Part shown: in pieces, positions 17,901 through 26,940 of the stretch
Layout: every line of letters begins with the position of its first letter
How positions within the stretch are numbered: position 1 is the first letter of the stretch
NCBI RefSeq assembly: GCF_900067135.1
Contig: NZ_FJUR01000001.1
Location: 548,501-612,500 of the forward strand
Length of the DNA: 64,000 nucleotides
DNA from: Rhizobium sp. 9140
Lineage (GTDB): Bacteria > Pseudomonadota > Alphaproteobacteria > Rhizobiales > Rhizobiaceae
Direction: 5' to 3'
Notes under the pieces: generated by a model
Told to the model about the DNA's origin: nothing
Database searches by the model: none
The model's input: the letters and a program-made list of their open reading frames with translations, nothing else
Position numbers and translations under genes: made by a program

Positions 17901-20424
17901 GAAACGTTCCGGTCGAATTCTCGGTCAAGGCGCCGCTGAAGTTCGGCTTGATGCCAATCCGGTCGGTCTCAGGGCGCACGGGCAGTTCCAGCCTCCGTTC
18001 CACCGCCCGTCCGCCGGCTTCCTGAAGCCGCACGGCGATGGTGGCGTTGACGAGCTGAGTCGTGGCCGGGACGTCGGAGAGATCGACATCGAAGGTAGCC
18101 TCGCCGTCCGCATCGAGCGGCGCCAGCATGTCGAGCGTCTGGCGGCTGTCCTCCGTGTTCTCCTCATCCGCAAGGCCGAAGACGTAGCCCGGATAATCGG
18201 CGCTTTCATGCGTCGGCTTCAAGAGCACGTCGCCTTCGAGTTCTAGGCCGGCAGCCGGCGCGCCATAGAGAAAGCGTCCATCGACGGTCACAGGCACGGG
18301 GGTACCGGGCGTGATGGCCTGCGCGGTGCTCTTCAGGTCGAATTCGATGCGGTCCGGTACGAAATCATCCACCTGAAACGGCTTCTCGCTGATCGCCTTC
18401 GCCTTGGGATCCGTGAAGACCTGCACCGTCCAGGTGCCACGCATGGCGTTCGGTTGCAGCGCCATGTCGAGCGTATAGCCGCCAAGCTTGCTGTCGGACG
18501 ATACGATCCGCCGGTCCTCCACGCCATCGGGACGCAGGAAGACGAAGGTGAGCGGCAGGTCGGGAACGGCCGTCGCCGCGGGGTCGCGGGCGAGCGCCGA
18601 CACATGAACCGTCTCGCCGGCACGATAAATGCCGCGCTCCGTCCAGGTGAGCACATCGACGGCGCCGGGCGCCGGGCGGCCGGTGACGCCGCGGTCGGAC
18701 AGGTCGAAGCCGGCGCGCGTCATATCGAGGAAGACATAATCGTCGGTGCCGGCGCGGGCCGCGATGACGGCCGGCAGCGTGGCATCCCCGCCGCGCAGGA
18801 GACCGGCGGCAAAGACTGCGCGGCCATCGGCGTCGGTGGTGGCGGTGCCCAGTATCTCGTTGTTTTTGGCGATGAGTTCCAGCGCGACACCGGACAAGGG
18901 GCGTGCCGACGAGAGCGAGCGGGTGAACACGCTGAGGCCATCTGTACCGGCGAAGGTCGAAAGGCCGATATCGGAGACGACAAACCATTGCGTGGCCCGG
19001 CTGTCCCACTCGTTGGAGGCGCCGGTCGCCGAGACGGCCGTCAGCACATAGACGCCGGGCTTGCGCTGCGGCAGCGCCTCATCCACCGGAAAGCTGGTGA
19101 CGACCTCCTTGTTGAGATCCGTCTGGAGATCGATCGTCCCCTGCCAGACGAGTTCGCCGCTTTCGTCGCGAATGCGGTCGGCGCTGTAGCCGTCGAGCTG
19201 GGTGAGGAATTGCGAATTCGCCAGCAGCTGGGCGATGTTGCGGTCGCCGACGCGGTAGAGCTTCAGATTGGCGCTTGTCGTATTGACCGAAACGAGGGGA
19301 ATGCCGCGGCGCGCCGTCATCGGCAGCACGAAGCTGTCGCCGGTAAAGCGAACCATGGCAGGGCGGTCGGGAATATAGAGATCGAGATCGACAACCGCTT
19401 CGAGCGGCTCCTCGACGGAGGAGGGAAGACCGGGGCGCAGAGCGAGCTTGTAGCGCTGGCCGTGCGACAGGCCCTCGACGCAGATCTGGCTATCCTTCGC
19501 CTCGACCGCCTGCGGCGCGGCACCATCCAACGTCAGGAACGGCGTGTAATCGACGCCCGGCTGGAGCGGTTCGGAAAACTGGACGCAGGCGCGCGGCGAA
19601 ACGGCTTCCGCCTCCACCGTATTGCCAATCACGCGGAAGCCGTTCTTGCTGCGCAGATCGGCAAAAGCGGCCCGTATCGTCGGGTTTTCGACCAGCGCAA
19701 GGCTCGCCTTGTAGGCCTCCAGCGCCGGGCGGTAGCTTTCGGTGGCGGCCAGCGCCTGTGCCAGCATAGCCAGCGCGTCGGCGCGGTCGGTGGCGGTGCG
19801 CGACAGCTCATAGCCATTGATGGCGGCAAGCGCCGACTGGTTGGCAACGGTCGCATTGCCGGTGATGAGGTTGGCCGTGCGGGAGGCCTGCGTCCACAGG
19901 CGGCCGTCCTCGGCATCGATGGCGAGCGCCGCCATGAGGCTCTGGAGGGAGGCCTCGTTGGCACCCTCCTGCCGCTCGCGGGCGGCCTGCGCAATCAGCG
20001 ACGCCCGACCGGCGTCCGCGCGATCCTCCGGCACGGTGAGCGCGCGCTTGGCCTCGCGCGCCTGGGTTACCAATTCCTCCGAGAGGAACGGCAGCGAAAG
20101 CGCGGCGCCGATATCGGGTCCGGCACTCGCCGCATCCACGATCCTGCCGGCGACAGCACCCGGGAAGGTGTTCAGCGTGTGGAAATCCGACTTCAGGAAG
20201 CACCACTTCACCTTGGGATTATAGGTGAAGGCACGGCAGTTTCGATCCGTGATGCAGACCTTCTCGCAGTCGGCGAGCGACAGGTTCTGCTCCGTGCGCA
20301 GGTCGAAGCCGAAATAGTCGTGATCTCTCGTCGTGACGACCGTGCGTCCGCCGGCGGCTGCGGTCGGAATCACCGAACCGAGCAGAATTAAAAGACCCAG
20401 GGAGACCCGAAGTGTCGCGCGCAT
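14977..20424 (-). CDS. Bacterial alpha-2-macroglobulin with N-terminal PAN/Apple-like domain
   Basis: Very large secreted protease-trap protein of 1815 residues. A signal peptide (residues 1-24) is followed by a cysteine-rich PAN/Apple-like domain (about 30-95; Cys in LADCEKVCITDRNC and KWCFLK), then macroglobulin beta domains. The thioester motif CAEQ is intact at Cys1367-Gln1370 (YPYGCAEQTTSRAL), followed by the alpha/alpha thioester domain and a receptor-binding-like C-terminus. There is no lipobox at the signal end, so unlike the E. coli lipoprotein YfhM it is probably soluble in the periplasm. The start is the ATG at 20424; in-frame sequence up to 20847 is antisense to the next gene. It precedes pbpC in one operon. 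Confidence 0.93.
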   Translation of the reverse strand: MRATLRVSLGLLILLGSVIPTAAAGGRTVVTTRDHDYFGFDLRTEQNLSLADCEKVCITDRNCRAFTYNPKVKWCFLKSDFHTLNTFPGAVAGRIVDAASAGPDIGAALSLPFLSEELVTQAREAKRALTVPEDRADAGRASLIAQAARERQEGANEASLQSLMAALAIDAEDGRLWTQASRTANLITGNATVANQSALAAINGYELSRTATDRADALAMLAQALAATESYRPALEAYKASLALVENPTIRAAFADLRSKNGFRVIGNTVEAEAVSPRACVQFSEPLQPGVDYTPFLTLDGAAPQAVEAKDSQICVEGLSHGQRYKLALRPGLPSSVEEPLEAVVDLDLYIPDRPAMVRFTGDSFVLPMTARRGIPLVSVNTTSANLKLYRVGDRNIAQLLANSQFLTQLDGYSADRIRDESGELVWQGTIDLQTDLNKEVVTSFPVDEALPQRKPGVYVLTAVSATGASNEWDSRATQWFVVSDIGLSTFAGTDGLSVFTRSLSSARPLSGVALELIAKNNEILGTATTDADGRAVFAAGLLRGGDATLPAVIAARAGTDDYVFLDMTRAGFDLSDRGVTGRPAPGAVDVLTWTERGIYRAGETVHVSALARDPAATAVPDLPLTFVFLRPDGVEDRRIVSSDSKLGGYTLDMALQPNAMRGTWTVQVFTDPKAKAISEKPFQVDDFVPDRIEFDLKSTAQAITPGTPVPVTVDGRFLYGAPAAGLELEGDVLLKPTHESADYPGYVFGLADEENTEDSRQTLDMLAPLDADGEATFDVDLSDVPATTQLVNATIAVRLQEAGGRAVERRLELPVRPETDRIGIKPNFSGALTENSTGTFHVIGVGPDGARKAMTGLTWKLMSVERQYQWYREGTAWRYEPILSTKLLANGTVDAGVDGGTVSVPVTWGRYRLEVAGPGGDPVSSVEFDAGFYVAATSTETPDGLEIALDKDSYKVGETATLNVSPRFAGELLVTVGSENLIATKTVSIPATGDKIALPITEAFGAGAYVTATLYRPGDAQESRMPMRAIGVKWLSVDPAERKLDVSLTLPDKTLPRQTLNIPVTVTGAGVGEEAYVTLAAVDVGILNLTRYQALDPDGWYYGQRRLGLEIRDLYGRLIDGSLGATGRLRTGGDGGAMALQGSPPTEKLVAFFSGPVKLDAEGKAIIGFDIPQFNGTARIMAVAWTTSGVGHASADVVIRDPVVVTASLPKFLAPGDSAELRLDIANTDAPAGDLTITITVEADPSLSVDTASLAQSFAIPAGSKIDVTLPLKGVHPGDGTFTVKIAGADGLSLDQTLSIPVRPASLPVTTRLPVALKSGASLVVDAGLLAESQLRGAFVSLSVSRAAAFDIPALLMVLDRYPYGCAEQTTSRALPLLYLSELSAQSGLPEDGDVRTRVQDAIHRVLSYQSSSGSFGLWGPGSGDLWLDSYVTEFLTRAREKNFDVPEQAMVQALDNLQNSLSYDVNVTEQGNGIAYALYVLARNRKAAISDLRYYVDTKLGEFSTALSKGHLAAALSLYGDANRAESVFSQAATMSEEAKISELARSDYGSALRDDAAVLTLAAESRPVPSIIPALAKKVAEAWDRTSTTSTQEQLWMLLAARAVSGGDEGLALTVDGVASSGAFAARKTGDEILARPVTIANTGKDPVTATVTTVAAPAFPLPAGGNGYAIERSYYTLDGEPANVSQARQNERYVVVIKATDLNPGPARILITDLLPAGFEIDNPTLVDSAKLSNFEWLGEMQAAHSEFRSDRFVAAFDHAAGDTNEMTVAYVVRAVTPGTYDHPPATVEDMYRPQFSARTATGRMEVQAVE

Positions 20425-20608
20425 GCCGAATTCCCCCCCGTAAGGTCCGGCCTGCTCGAGGCGGCCGGTTCCGGCGCCACTCTCCGTCCGGACCTCGTCA
20501 TTGTCAATGCAAAGACGTTTTCGCAAAAGGGGTTGGAGGACTGCGGAACACGCTCGTTCAGCCTGAAAACGCCACGCATTCGCCGAGCCGCGGCGATGAC
20601 CTTGCTCC
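20425..20608. other. Intergenic region upstream of the macroglobulin-pbpC operon
   Basis: It holds the end of one minus-strand gene and presumably the promoter of the macroglobulin operon. I see no convincing promoter, LexA box or EcfG site in it. Confidence 0.3.
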
Positions 20609-22006
20609 TCAGCCGACCTGTCGCTGCGGACGCGCGCGCATGTCGATGATGGCGGCTGCGGCATAGGTCTGGGCAACGATCTCCGGCACCAGATCGATAT
20701 CCGGCAGGGAACCGAGCCCGAGCGGGCCGATGGCGAAAAGGCCGAGGGAACGACCGCGTGCATCGAGAAGCTCGCCGGCCGGATTGACGGAGAGGCCGAG
20801 ATGGAGCTCGTCCGGGATGGCAAGCTGGTTGCGAAGCGCAGCGGCAATCACCGGCACATCGAGATCGGCCGACAGGCAGCGGCAGTCGATGATGCGATCT
20901 GCCGTGAACAGGCTATCCTGCTGCTCGCCCGCCCAGCGGACGACGAGCCCTTGAGACGACCTGCGCAACGCCGTGCCGCGCCGTAGCTCGGTCAATCCGG
21001 CACCAAGCTCGCGCTCCAGCCGGGCATGGACGTCGGCCGGCAGCCGGTTGCGGTGGGCATCGTAGATGGAGCGCAGATGCCGGTTGAATTGCCGCTTCTC
21101 GCTGGGCGGCAGGGACGACCAGAGCGAGCTTGCCCGCTTGCGCAGCCCGTTCATGGCAGCCTGCCAACTCCAGCCGTTCTCCTCCGCTTCCGCGCAGGCT
21201 TCGCGCACGAAGCGCAGGATGTGGCGCAACTGCGAGGGCATGGGTTGGGTCGGGAATACCGAATCTGCCGCCAGCCGTGTGTGCGGCTGGGGCAGGAAGC
21301 CGCGGCGCGAGAGGATGGATATCCGGCCGGCGAACCCGGCATCGCGGAGCTGCAGCACCTGATCCACCGCCCGCAGGCCGCTGCCCATGACGATCACATG
21401 CTTCTCGACGCTCTGCGGCGTGGTGATTTCGCGGGTCAGTGCCCGCGCGACATCACCGGCATCCGCCTTCAGGCCATAGCCCGTCGCGAGAATCACATCA
21501 TCGAACACCGTGGCCCCACCATCGGCAAAGCCGAGGCGAACGCCACCATGATCGAGACGGCGGATATCGTCGGCGATATCATGCGACATCTGCACCGTCA
21601 CATCGCGCCGCTGGGCGAGCGCCTCGGAAAAGCGCTGATAGACATAATCGCTGAAGATCGACTTCGGCACGAAGATCTGACCGAAACCGGGAATGGCCGC
21701 GGAAACGGCGTCGCGAAATTCGCTGCTCGCCTGCAGCCAGCGCGTGAAATCCATCGGTTCCCCGGTCGCGACCGAGAGATCGCGGGCACGGCTGTTGAGA
21801 ATCTCCGTCGAGCGGGCGCCGGCCAGCGCCTGACCGCCGCTGATGGTGGGCGCGGGATCGAACAGGCGCAGGCGGAAGGGTCGCGTCACCGTCTTTAGAA
21901 GCGCGATCGCCATCATGATGCCGGAGAAACCGCGGCCGACCACCGCGATATCGAGCATATCGCCTGATGCACGCCGGTCGGGCGAGGAAAGGCCGTGAAC
22001 CGTCAT
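20609..22006 (-). CDS. FAD/NAD(P)-binding oxidoreductase (YdhS-like)
   Basis: Flavoprotein of 465 residues. The N-terminal dinucleotide-binding signature reads IAVVGRGFSGIMMAIAL (about 19-35), a second glycine motif is HVIVMGSGLRAVDQVL, and an ATGYGL block is typical of FAD-NAD(P)-binding proteins of the NAD_binding_9/YdhS type. The substrate is unknown. The start ATG at 22006 has a strong GGGAGGAA site; an internal ATG 16 codons later is possible but has no comparable site. It is transcribed alone or ahead of the macroglobulin operon, 184 bases away. Confidence 0.85.
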   Translation of the reverse strand: MTVHGLSSPDRRASGDMLDIAVVGRGFSGIMMAIALLKTVTRPFRLRLFDPAPTISGGQALAGARSTEILNSRARDLSVATGEPMDFTRWLQASSEFRDAVSAAIPGFGQIFVPKSIFSDYVYQRFSEALAQRRDVTVQMSHDIADDIRRLDHGGVRLGFADGGATVFDDVILATGYGLKADAGDVARALTREITTPQSVEKHVIVMGSGLRAVDQVLQLRDAGFAGRISILSRRGFLPQPHTRLAADSVFPTQPMPSQLRHILRFVREACAEAEENGWSWQAAMNGLRKRASSLWSSLPPSEKRQFNRHLRSIYDAHRNRLPADVHARLERELGAGLTELRRGTALRRSSQGLVVRWAGEQQDSLFTADRIIDCRCLSADLDVPVIAAALRNQLAIPDELHLGLSVNPAGELLDARGRSLGLFAIGPLGLGSLPDIDLVPEIVAQTYAAAAIIDMRARPQRQVG

Positions 22007-22235
22007 ATCATTCCTCCCTTCCTGCCGCCTCTAGCAGGTGTCGGATTGTTGAACCGGATGCCCTCGCCCTGGTCGTCCTTGGGGACATTGCCCTGGGCGC
22101 ATGCGTTCACACATATGCGGTCATGTCGTCAGTCAGGGATTACAACACGGGTTTCGCCCGTCATCAAGGGGTTTTCACGATCCGTTAACGTCTGCCATCG
22201 TCGGTTAGGGCGGCGCGTTGATGTTTCCAACACAA

Positions 22236-22262
22236 GAAAGGGGCCACTTTCGCAGCCCCTCT
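22236..22262 (-). terminator. Rho-independent terminator
   Basis: On the minus strand AGAGGGGC, a 10-base loop, then GCCCCTTTCT. It starts about four bases after the stop codon of the 22266-22661 gene. Confidence 0.7.
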
Positions 22263-22265
22263 AGG

Positions 22266-22661
22266 TTATGAGCGAACGATGCGATGCGCCTGCTGTCGCT
22301 CCATCCGGCGGAGAAACGCATTGATATCCGCCCGTCCGCTGCGCACCTGACGCTTGCGGATCATAATGCCCATGATGCGGGCTGCCGTAGAGACTGTCAT
22401 ATCGTCTAGCGGGCTTTCGCTCGACCACGGCTTGGTCAGCTGCAACGTCACCACCTCCCGGACGGACGTCGGCAGAATATCGGTGCATCCGCGCATATGA
22501 TTGAAGACCAGCGCGATCGGCAGGAGTGCACCTTGATAGTAAATGGTCGGCGCATCGGCGCCGCCGTCCCATTCCTCATAGGCGTCGATCGCCTCGCGGA
22601 ACAGCTGATGCAGGGTAATCGGAGCATGCCCCTGGTGAAGTTCTGGCAGTAGAGTGTTCAT
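22266..22661 (-). CDS. Hypothetical protein (131 aa)
   Basis: Cytoplasmic-looking protein of 131 residues starting at an ATG with GAGGAG seven bases ahead and followed at once by a terminator, so it is a genuine monocistronic gene. It is mainly helical, with a basic C-terminus (MIRKRQVRSGRADINAFLRRMERQQ). I recognise no domain. It is divergent from ftsK. Confidence 0.72.
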   Translation of the reverse strand: MNTLLPELHQGHAPITLHQLFREAIDAYEEWDGGADAPTIYYQGALLPIALVFNHMRGCTDILPTSVREVVTLQLTKPWSSESPLDDMTVSTAARIMGIMIRKRQVRSGRADINAFLRRMERQQAHRIVRS

Positions 22662-22726
22662 CTGCGTCTCCTCACATTTGCTTCGACGCGGGCGGGTCGC
22701 GCCTGCACATTTCCGCCTGACACATT

Positions 22727-22752
22727 AATGACGTGCTTTGCCGCCGGGTTCC
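22727..22752 (-). promoter_or_regulatory. Weak EcfG-like promoter candidate
   Basis: Minus-strand GGAAC, 17 bases, CATT: perfect -35 and three of four -10 bases. It lies about 65 bases before the 131-residue hypothetical gene. Confidence 0.35.
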
Positions 22753-22921
22753 ACCCTTTTGAGAAATTTTTTTGCGCATTTTGTACTGACGCCAATCCTT
22801 AAGCCAAGGATTACAATAACTTTGCCCAGGCAAACCCATCTTTCGCCCCTGTTATCAGTGCTGCGCGGAAAGGGCTGATTAACCTTTATTTTCTATTGAA
22901 TAGAGGTGCCCATCGGCCCTC

Positions 22922-25630
22922 ATGTTCCCGAGTTTGCAGGTTCCCATGCGTCTATCCAGAACGAATCTTCCCCACGGTATCGACAATGCGAAGGCGGAGG
23001 ATGCGCCCCAGCGTATCGAGCCGGTCAAGCGGATCTACGGTACGCCGGAGACGCTCGGCGGCGCTTTCCTGTCGGGCGCTGACACGGAGAATGCCGACGA
23101 GATGGCCGCCGGCGAGATCGAAGGACGCGCGCCGATCTGGCAGAGCAACTTCGTCATCGGCCCCAACGTCCGCTTCACCCGCACGCCGGACAGCGCCTAT
23201 CCCAAGCGCAGCCCGAAATCGCCGCCCATGCTCGAAATGGTGCAGATCAACGAGCATCCCCCAGCGTCGATCGCCGACATGACAGAGGCTACGGCCTCAA
23301 TGGAACGACCCGAAATGACACAGACCTTCGACATGCCGGAAACCGATTTCGCGACCGCGCGCGGCGCTTTGGCTCTCGCCCTGAAACTGCGCCGCGAATT
23401 CCCGCAGAGCGACGCCTGGCCGCAGGTGGCGCAGATCGAGGCGCCGCGGGATGCCCAGCCGACAGAGATTGTCGACGTGGTGTGTGTCGAGCCCGAGGCT
23501 GCGATCGAAGACGTTGCCGTCCCGGCAGAGACGCCCGCGCCGGTATCGCTGGCGCCCCGCGCGTTCAGCTTCGCGATAAACGATGCGATCTTCTTCGAGA
23601 CGCTGCTCTCGAACCCGGATTTCGATCCGTCCCTCTCTCTCATCCCGGCGCCCGCCATCCAGGGAACAGGATCGATAAAGACCGAGCCCAAAACGATGGC
23701 AATCCCGGTTGCGGCCGAAACGCCGGCTCCAGCTCCCGTGCCGCCGACAATCGCGTTTCGGACAAGCCCGGAATCCGTGACGGCGCTGTATCGGGTGATC
23801 GACGTCGGCCCGGCCAAGTCCGTTGCCCTTTCCGGCATTGACGAGGCCGTACCTGTCGAAGCCGTCGCCGAGGCGGAGCCACAGGCTGCACCGGAACCGG
23901 TCGCCGAAGCGCCGGCCACCCCTCAGGTTGCCGAGGAGGCGCCGGCTGCCTTCAAGCCGCGCATCCGCGCCGCCCAGGTTCTTGCCGGCCGGCTGACGCC
24001 GTCGCTGCAACTGAGCGCCGCTGCCCGCGCCATCGATCTCTCCGTTCTGCCGGAAATGGAAGGCTACCAGCTGCCCCCGGTCGAACTTTTGCAGGAGCCG
24101 GTGTTCCAGCAGACCACGTCCATGAGCCAGGAAGCTCTGGAACAGAGTGCGGGCCTGCTCGAAAGCGTGCTGGAAGATTTCGGCGTGCGCGGCGAGATCA
24201 TCGATGTGCGCCCGGGTCCGGTCGTCACGCTCTATGAGTTCGAGCCGGCACCCGGCGTCAAATCCTCGCGCGTCATCGGCCTGTCCGACGATATCGCCCG
24301 CTCCATGTCGGCCCTGTCGGCCCGCGTCGCGGTCGTTCCCGGCCGCAACGTCATCGGCATCGAACTGCCGAACCCGGTCCGTGAAACCGTCTATTTCCGC
24401 GAGATGATCGAGTCGCACAGCTACGAGGAAACGAAGTTCAAGCTGCCGCTCTGCCTGGGCAAGACCATCGGCGGTGAACCGGTGGTGGCGGAACTCGCCA
24501 AGATGCCGCATCTGCTCGTCGCGGGAACGACGGGTTCCGGCAAGTCGGTGGCGATCAACACGATGATCCTGTCGCTCCTCTACCGCCTGAAGCCCGAGGA
24601 ATGCCGCCTGATCATGGTCGATCCGAAGATGCTGGAACTGTCGATCTATGACGGCATCCCGCATCTCCTGACCCCTGTCGTCACCGACCCGAAGAAGGCC
24701 GTGATGGCGCTGAAATGGGCGGTGCGGGAAATGGAAGACCGCTATCGCAAGATGTCGCGGCTCGGCGTGCGCAATATCGACGGCTATAACGGCCGTGCCG
24801 CGATCGCCCGTGCCAAGGGCGAGACGGTGTTCACGACGGTCCAGACCGGGTTCGACCGCGGTTCCGGCGAGCCGGTGTTCGAGGAGCAGGAACTCGACCT
24901 CGCGCCGATGCCCTACATCGTCATCATCGTCGACGAGATGGCCGACCTGATGATGGTCGCCGGCAAGGAGATCGAAGGCGCGATCCAGCGGCTGGCGCAG
25001 ATGGCACGTGCCGCCGGTATCCACCTGATCATGGCAACGCAGCGCCCCTCGGTCGACGTCATCACCGGCACGATCAAGGCCAACTTCCCCACCCGCATCT
25101 CCTTCCAGGTCACCTCGAAGATCGACAGCCGCACTATCCTTGGCGAACAGGGTGCCGAACATCTGCTCGGACAGGGCGATATGCTGCACATGGTCGGCGG
25201 CGGACGCATCGCCCGTGTCCACGGACCTTTCGTCTCGGACGAAGAGGTCGAGAAGGTCGTCAACCATCTGAAGGCGCAGGGCCGCCCGGAATATCTGGGC
25301 ACGGTCACCGAGGACGCCGACGAGGTGGAGGAGGCTCCCGAGGAAGATACGGCCGTGTTCGACAAATCCGGCATGGCCGAGGAAGACGGGCAGGACCTCT
25401 ACGACAAGGCCGTCAAGGTGGTGCTGCGCGACAAGAAGTGCTCGACCTCCTACATCCAGCGCCGCCTGCAGATCGGCTACAACCGTGCGGCGTCCCTGGT
25501 GGAGCGCATGGAACGGGAAGGTCTCGTCGGCGCGGCCAACCACGTCGGCAAGCGGTCGATCATCGCCGGCGGACGGGACACGATGGAGCCCATCGCCATC
25601 GAGCCCGTTACCCTTGAGAGCGAAGACTGA
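22922..25630 (+). CDS. ftsK: FtsK/SpoIIIE-family DNA translocase without membrane domain
   Basis: DNA motor of 902 residues. The first half (to about residue 390) is a low-complexity Pro/Ala/Glu-rich linker, and no hydrophobic transmembrane segment is present where FtsK normally has four. The alpha/beta motor follows, with Walker A GTTGSGK at 535-541, Walker B-like [13 protein letters not shown] and the [13 protein letters not shown] block. The C-terminal gamma winged helix (about 835-890) recognises KOPS-type DNA in the family. Rhizobia often carry a second, anchored FtsK; this copy could act without septal anchoring or through a partner. The start could also be the ATG at 22946; neither has a strong ribosome site. 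Confidence 0.9.
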   Translation: MFPSLQVPMRLSRTNLPHGIDNAKAEDAPQRIEPVKRIYGTPETLGGAFLSGADTENADEMAAGEIEGRAPIWQSNFVIGPNVRFTRTPDSAYPKRSPKSPPMLEMVQINEHPPASIADMTEATASMERPEMTQTFDMPETDFATARGALALALKLRREFPQSDAWPQVAQIEAPRDAQPTEIVDVVCVEPEAAIEDVAVPAETPAPVSLAPRAFSFAINDAIFFETLLSNPDFDPSLSLIPAPAIQGTGSIKTEPKTMAIPVAAETPAPAPVPPTIAFRTSPESVTALYRVIDVGPAKSVALSGIDEAVPVEAVAEAEPQAAPEPVAEAPATPQVAEEAPAAFKPRIRAAQVLAGRLTPSLQLSAAARAIDLSVLPEMEGYQLPPVELLQEPVFQQTTSMSQEALEQSAGLLESVLEDFGVRGEIIDVRPGPVVTLYEFEPAPGVKSSRVIGLSDDIARSMSALSARVAVVPGRNVIGIELPNPVRETVYFREMIESHSYEETKFKLPLCLGKTIGGEPVVAELAKMPHLLVAGTTGSGKSVAINTMILSLLYRLKPEECRLIMVDPKMLELSIYDGIPHLLTPVVTDPKKAVMALKWAVREMEDRYRKMSRLGVRNIDGYNGRAAIARAKGETVFTTVQTGFDRGSGEPVFEEQELDLAPMPYIVIIVDEMADLMMVAGKEIEGAIQRLAQMARAAGIHLIMATQRPSVDVITGTIKANFPTRISFQVTSKIDSRTILGEQGAEHLLGQGDMLHMVGGGRIARVHGPFVSDEEVEKVVNHLKAQGRPEYLGTVTEDADEVEEAPEEDTAVFDKSGMAEEDGQDLYDKAVKVVLRDKKCSTSYIQRRLQIGYNRAASLVERMEREGLVGAANHVGKRSIIAGGRDTMEPIAIEPVTLESED

Positions 25631-25792
25631 GGACCGCCTAGCGTCCGGGGCGAGACATTCGCCTCGGGCTCCGCGATCCAGAGGCTGTCTGGTCTCGCAA
25701 ATCCTTTTACAACAGGCATCTGGAACCAAACCCGGGTTCGCGAATTGTCCGTTGTTATTAGGTGCGCGACGACGCGCGTGGGAGATATCGTA

Positions 25793-26116
25793 ATGAAGAG
25801 ATTTCTAGCCTCTGCCGGTATTGCGTTGGCGATCGCAGCCGGCGGCACTGCTGGCTTTGCAGGCATTGCCAATGCTCAAGGCGTGGAACTGCGCGTCGGA
25901 CCGGACGGAATCCGTCCTGTCATCCGCGAGCCGCGCCGCGAACGCGGTCGTGACCGTTGCGGCGAACGCGAAGCCCGCGCTGCCGCCCGCGACTCAGGTC
26001 TTCGCGATCCAGAAGTCGTCCGCGTCACCGACCGCCGTGTCGTCGTTGAAGGCATGACCCGTCGCGGTCCGCAGCGCATCACCTTCGCCAACCGGAATGG
26101 CTGCCCGGAAATCTGA
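25793..26116 (+). CDS. Small exported basic protein
   Basis: Protein of 107 residues with a signal peptide ending near ANAQG and a mature part rich in Arg (REPRRERGRDRCGEREARAAARD) with two Cys. GGGAGATATC precedes the ATG at 25793. A bidirectional terminator follows. I recognise no domain; the charge would suit binding to acidic envelope polymers or nucleic acid, but this is a guess. Confidence 0.78.
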   Translation: MKRFLASAGIALAIAAGGTAGFAGIANAQGVELRVGPDGIRPVIREPRRERGRDRCGEREARAAARDSGLRDPEVVRVTDRRVVVEGMTRRGPQRITFANRNGCPEI

Positions 26117-26137
26117 ACGTCATTAAAGGCGACGACG

Positions 26138-26173
26138 AAAAAGGACTCCCGCATCGCTGCAGGAGCCCTTTTT
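26138..26173. terminator. Bidirectional Rho-independent terminator
   Basis: AAAAAGG-a-CTCC and GGAG-c-CCTTTTT around a 12-base loop, between two convergent genes. A-run and T-run make it usable in both directions. Confidence 0.8.
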
Positions 26174-26192
26174 CATGTTTTGACGGTTTGGC

Positions 26193-26699
26193 TCAGTCGA
26201 GTAGTTCGGCCGGAACCTTGCCGCCGTTTTCCGACAGCTTCTGGAGCAGCGCCTTGTGCAGGAACATGTTCATCTTGCCGGAGTCGTTCACGTCGCCGGT
26301 ATAATGAAGCTCCTGCGCCAGTTCCTTGCGTTCCGAAAGACTCGCTTCCATACCAAGCGCCTTCATCAGGTCGACGATGGAGTGACGCCAATCGAGCTTC
26401 TGGCCGTTAGCGGCGACAGCCTTGTCGAGCATCGCGGCGACATCGACAGGTCCGGATGCGGACGCGGTCGTGGCCGAGGGTGCCTGAGACGGGGCGGCCG
26501 TCGGCGTCCCGGACGTCGTGCTCGGCGCAGTTGTGCCAGCCGTGCCTGTCGGAGCCATCGGCGCTGAGGACGGAGCCGTGGAAGCGATGACCGGGCCGCT
26601 GCCGGCGGGGTTGATCGTGGTGCCGGTCGGTGATGCCGGTGCGGTGGCCTTGTCGTGATGACCGAAGATCGCGTCCTTGATCTTGTCGAAAATGCCCAT
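26193..26699 (-). CDS. DUF3597 domain protein
   Basis: Protein of 168 residues. A short N-terminal helix ([18 protein letters not shown]) leads to a linker of about 65 residues made almost only of Ala, Pro, Ser, Thr and Gly, then the DUF3597 domain (about 84-168; [36 protein letters not shown]). A very good AGGAGGA site precedes the ATG. No function is established; the domain looks like a small helical or LysM-associated type. Confidence 0.87.
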   Translation of the reverse strand: MGIFDKIKDAIFGHHDKATAPASPTGTTINPAGSGPVIASTAPSSAPMAPTGTAGTTAPSTTSGTPTAAPSQAPSATTASASGPVDVAAMLDKAVAANGQKLDWRHSIVDLMKALGMEASLSERKELAQELHYTGDVNDSGKMNMFLHKALLQKLSENGGKVPAELLD

Positions 26700-26940
26700 G
26701 GGAACGTCCTCCTTTGGTGGGGGCGGCGCATCGCATGCGCGCCTGCCTGCACACTTTAACTATGCCGCAGGTTTTATTCTCCAAGGGCTCGCCCAGGAAT
26801 GGAATGCAGTCATGCCGCGAAATACACGTCGGCGATCGGAAGGCGCAGCGCCTGCCGGAGATTTTTCTTCAAATTCCCGGCGATTTGCTCTAAAGCGCGA
26901 GGCAATTCCGTTCCCCCTGGAAAACGAAAGTCGCAAGGCC

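Noticed and set aside
18454..20391. 645-codon plus-strand open frame
   Set aside because: Antisense shadow of the same macroglobulin gene with no recognisable protein.
20425..20847. N-terminal extension of the macroglobulin
   Set aside because: It would put 141 unrelated residues before a clear signal peptide and overlaps the end of the next gene.
25722..25745. GGAAC element upstream of the small exported protein
   Set aside because: The -10 position reads AATT, only two of four consensus bases; too weak for an EcfG promoter call.
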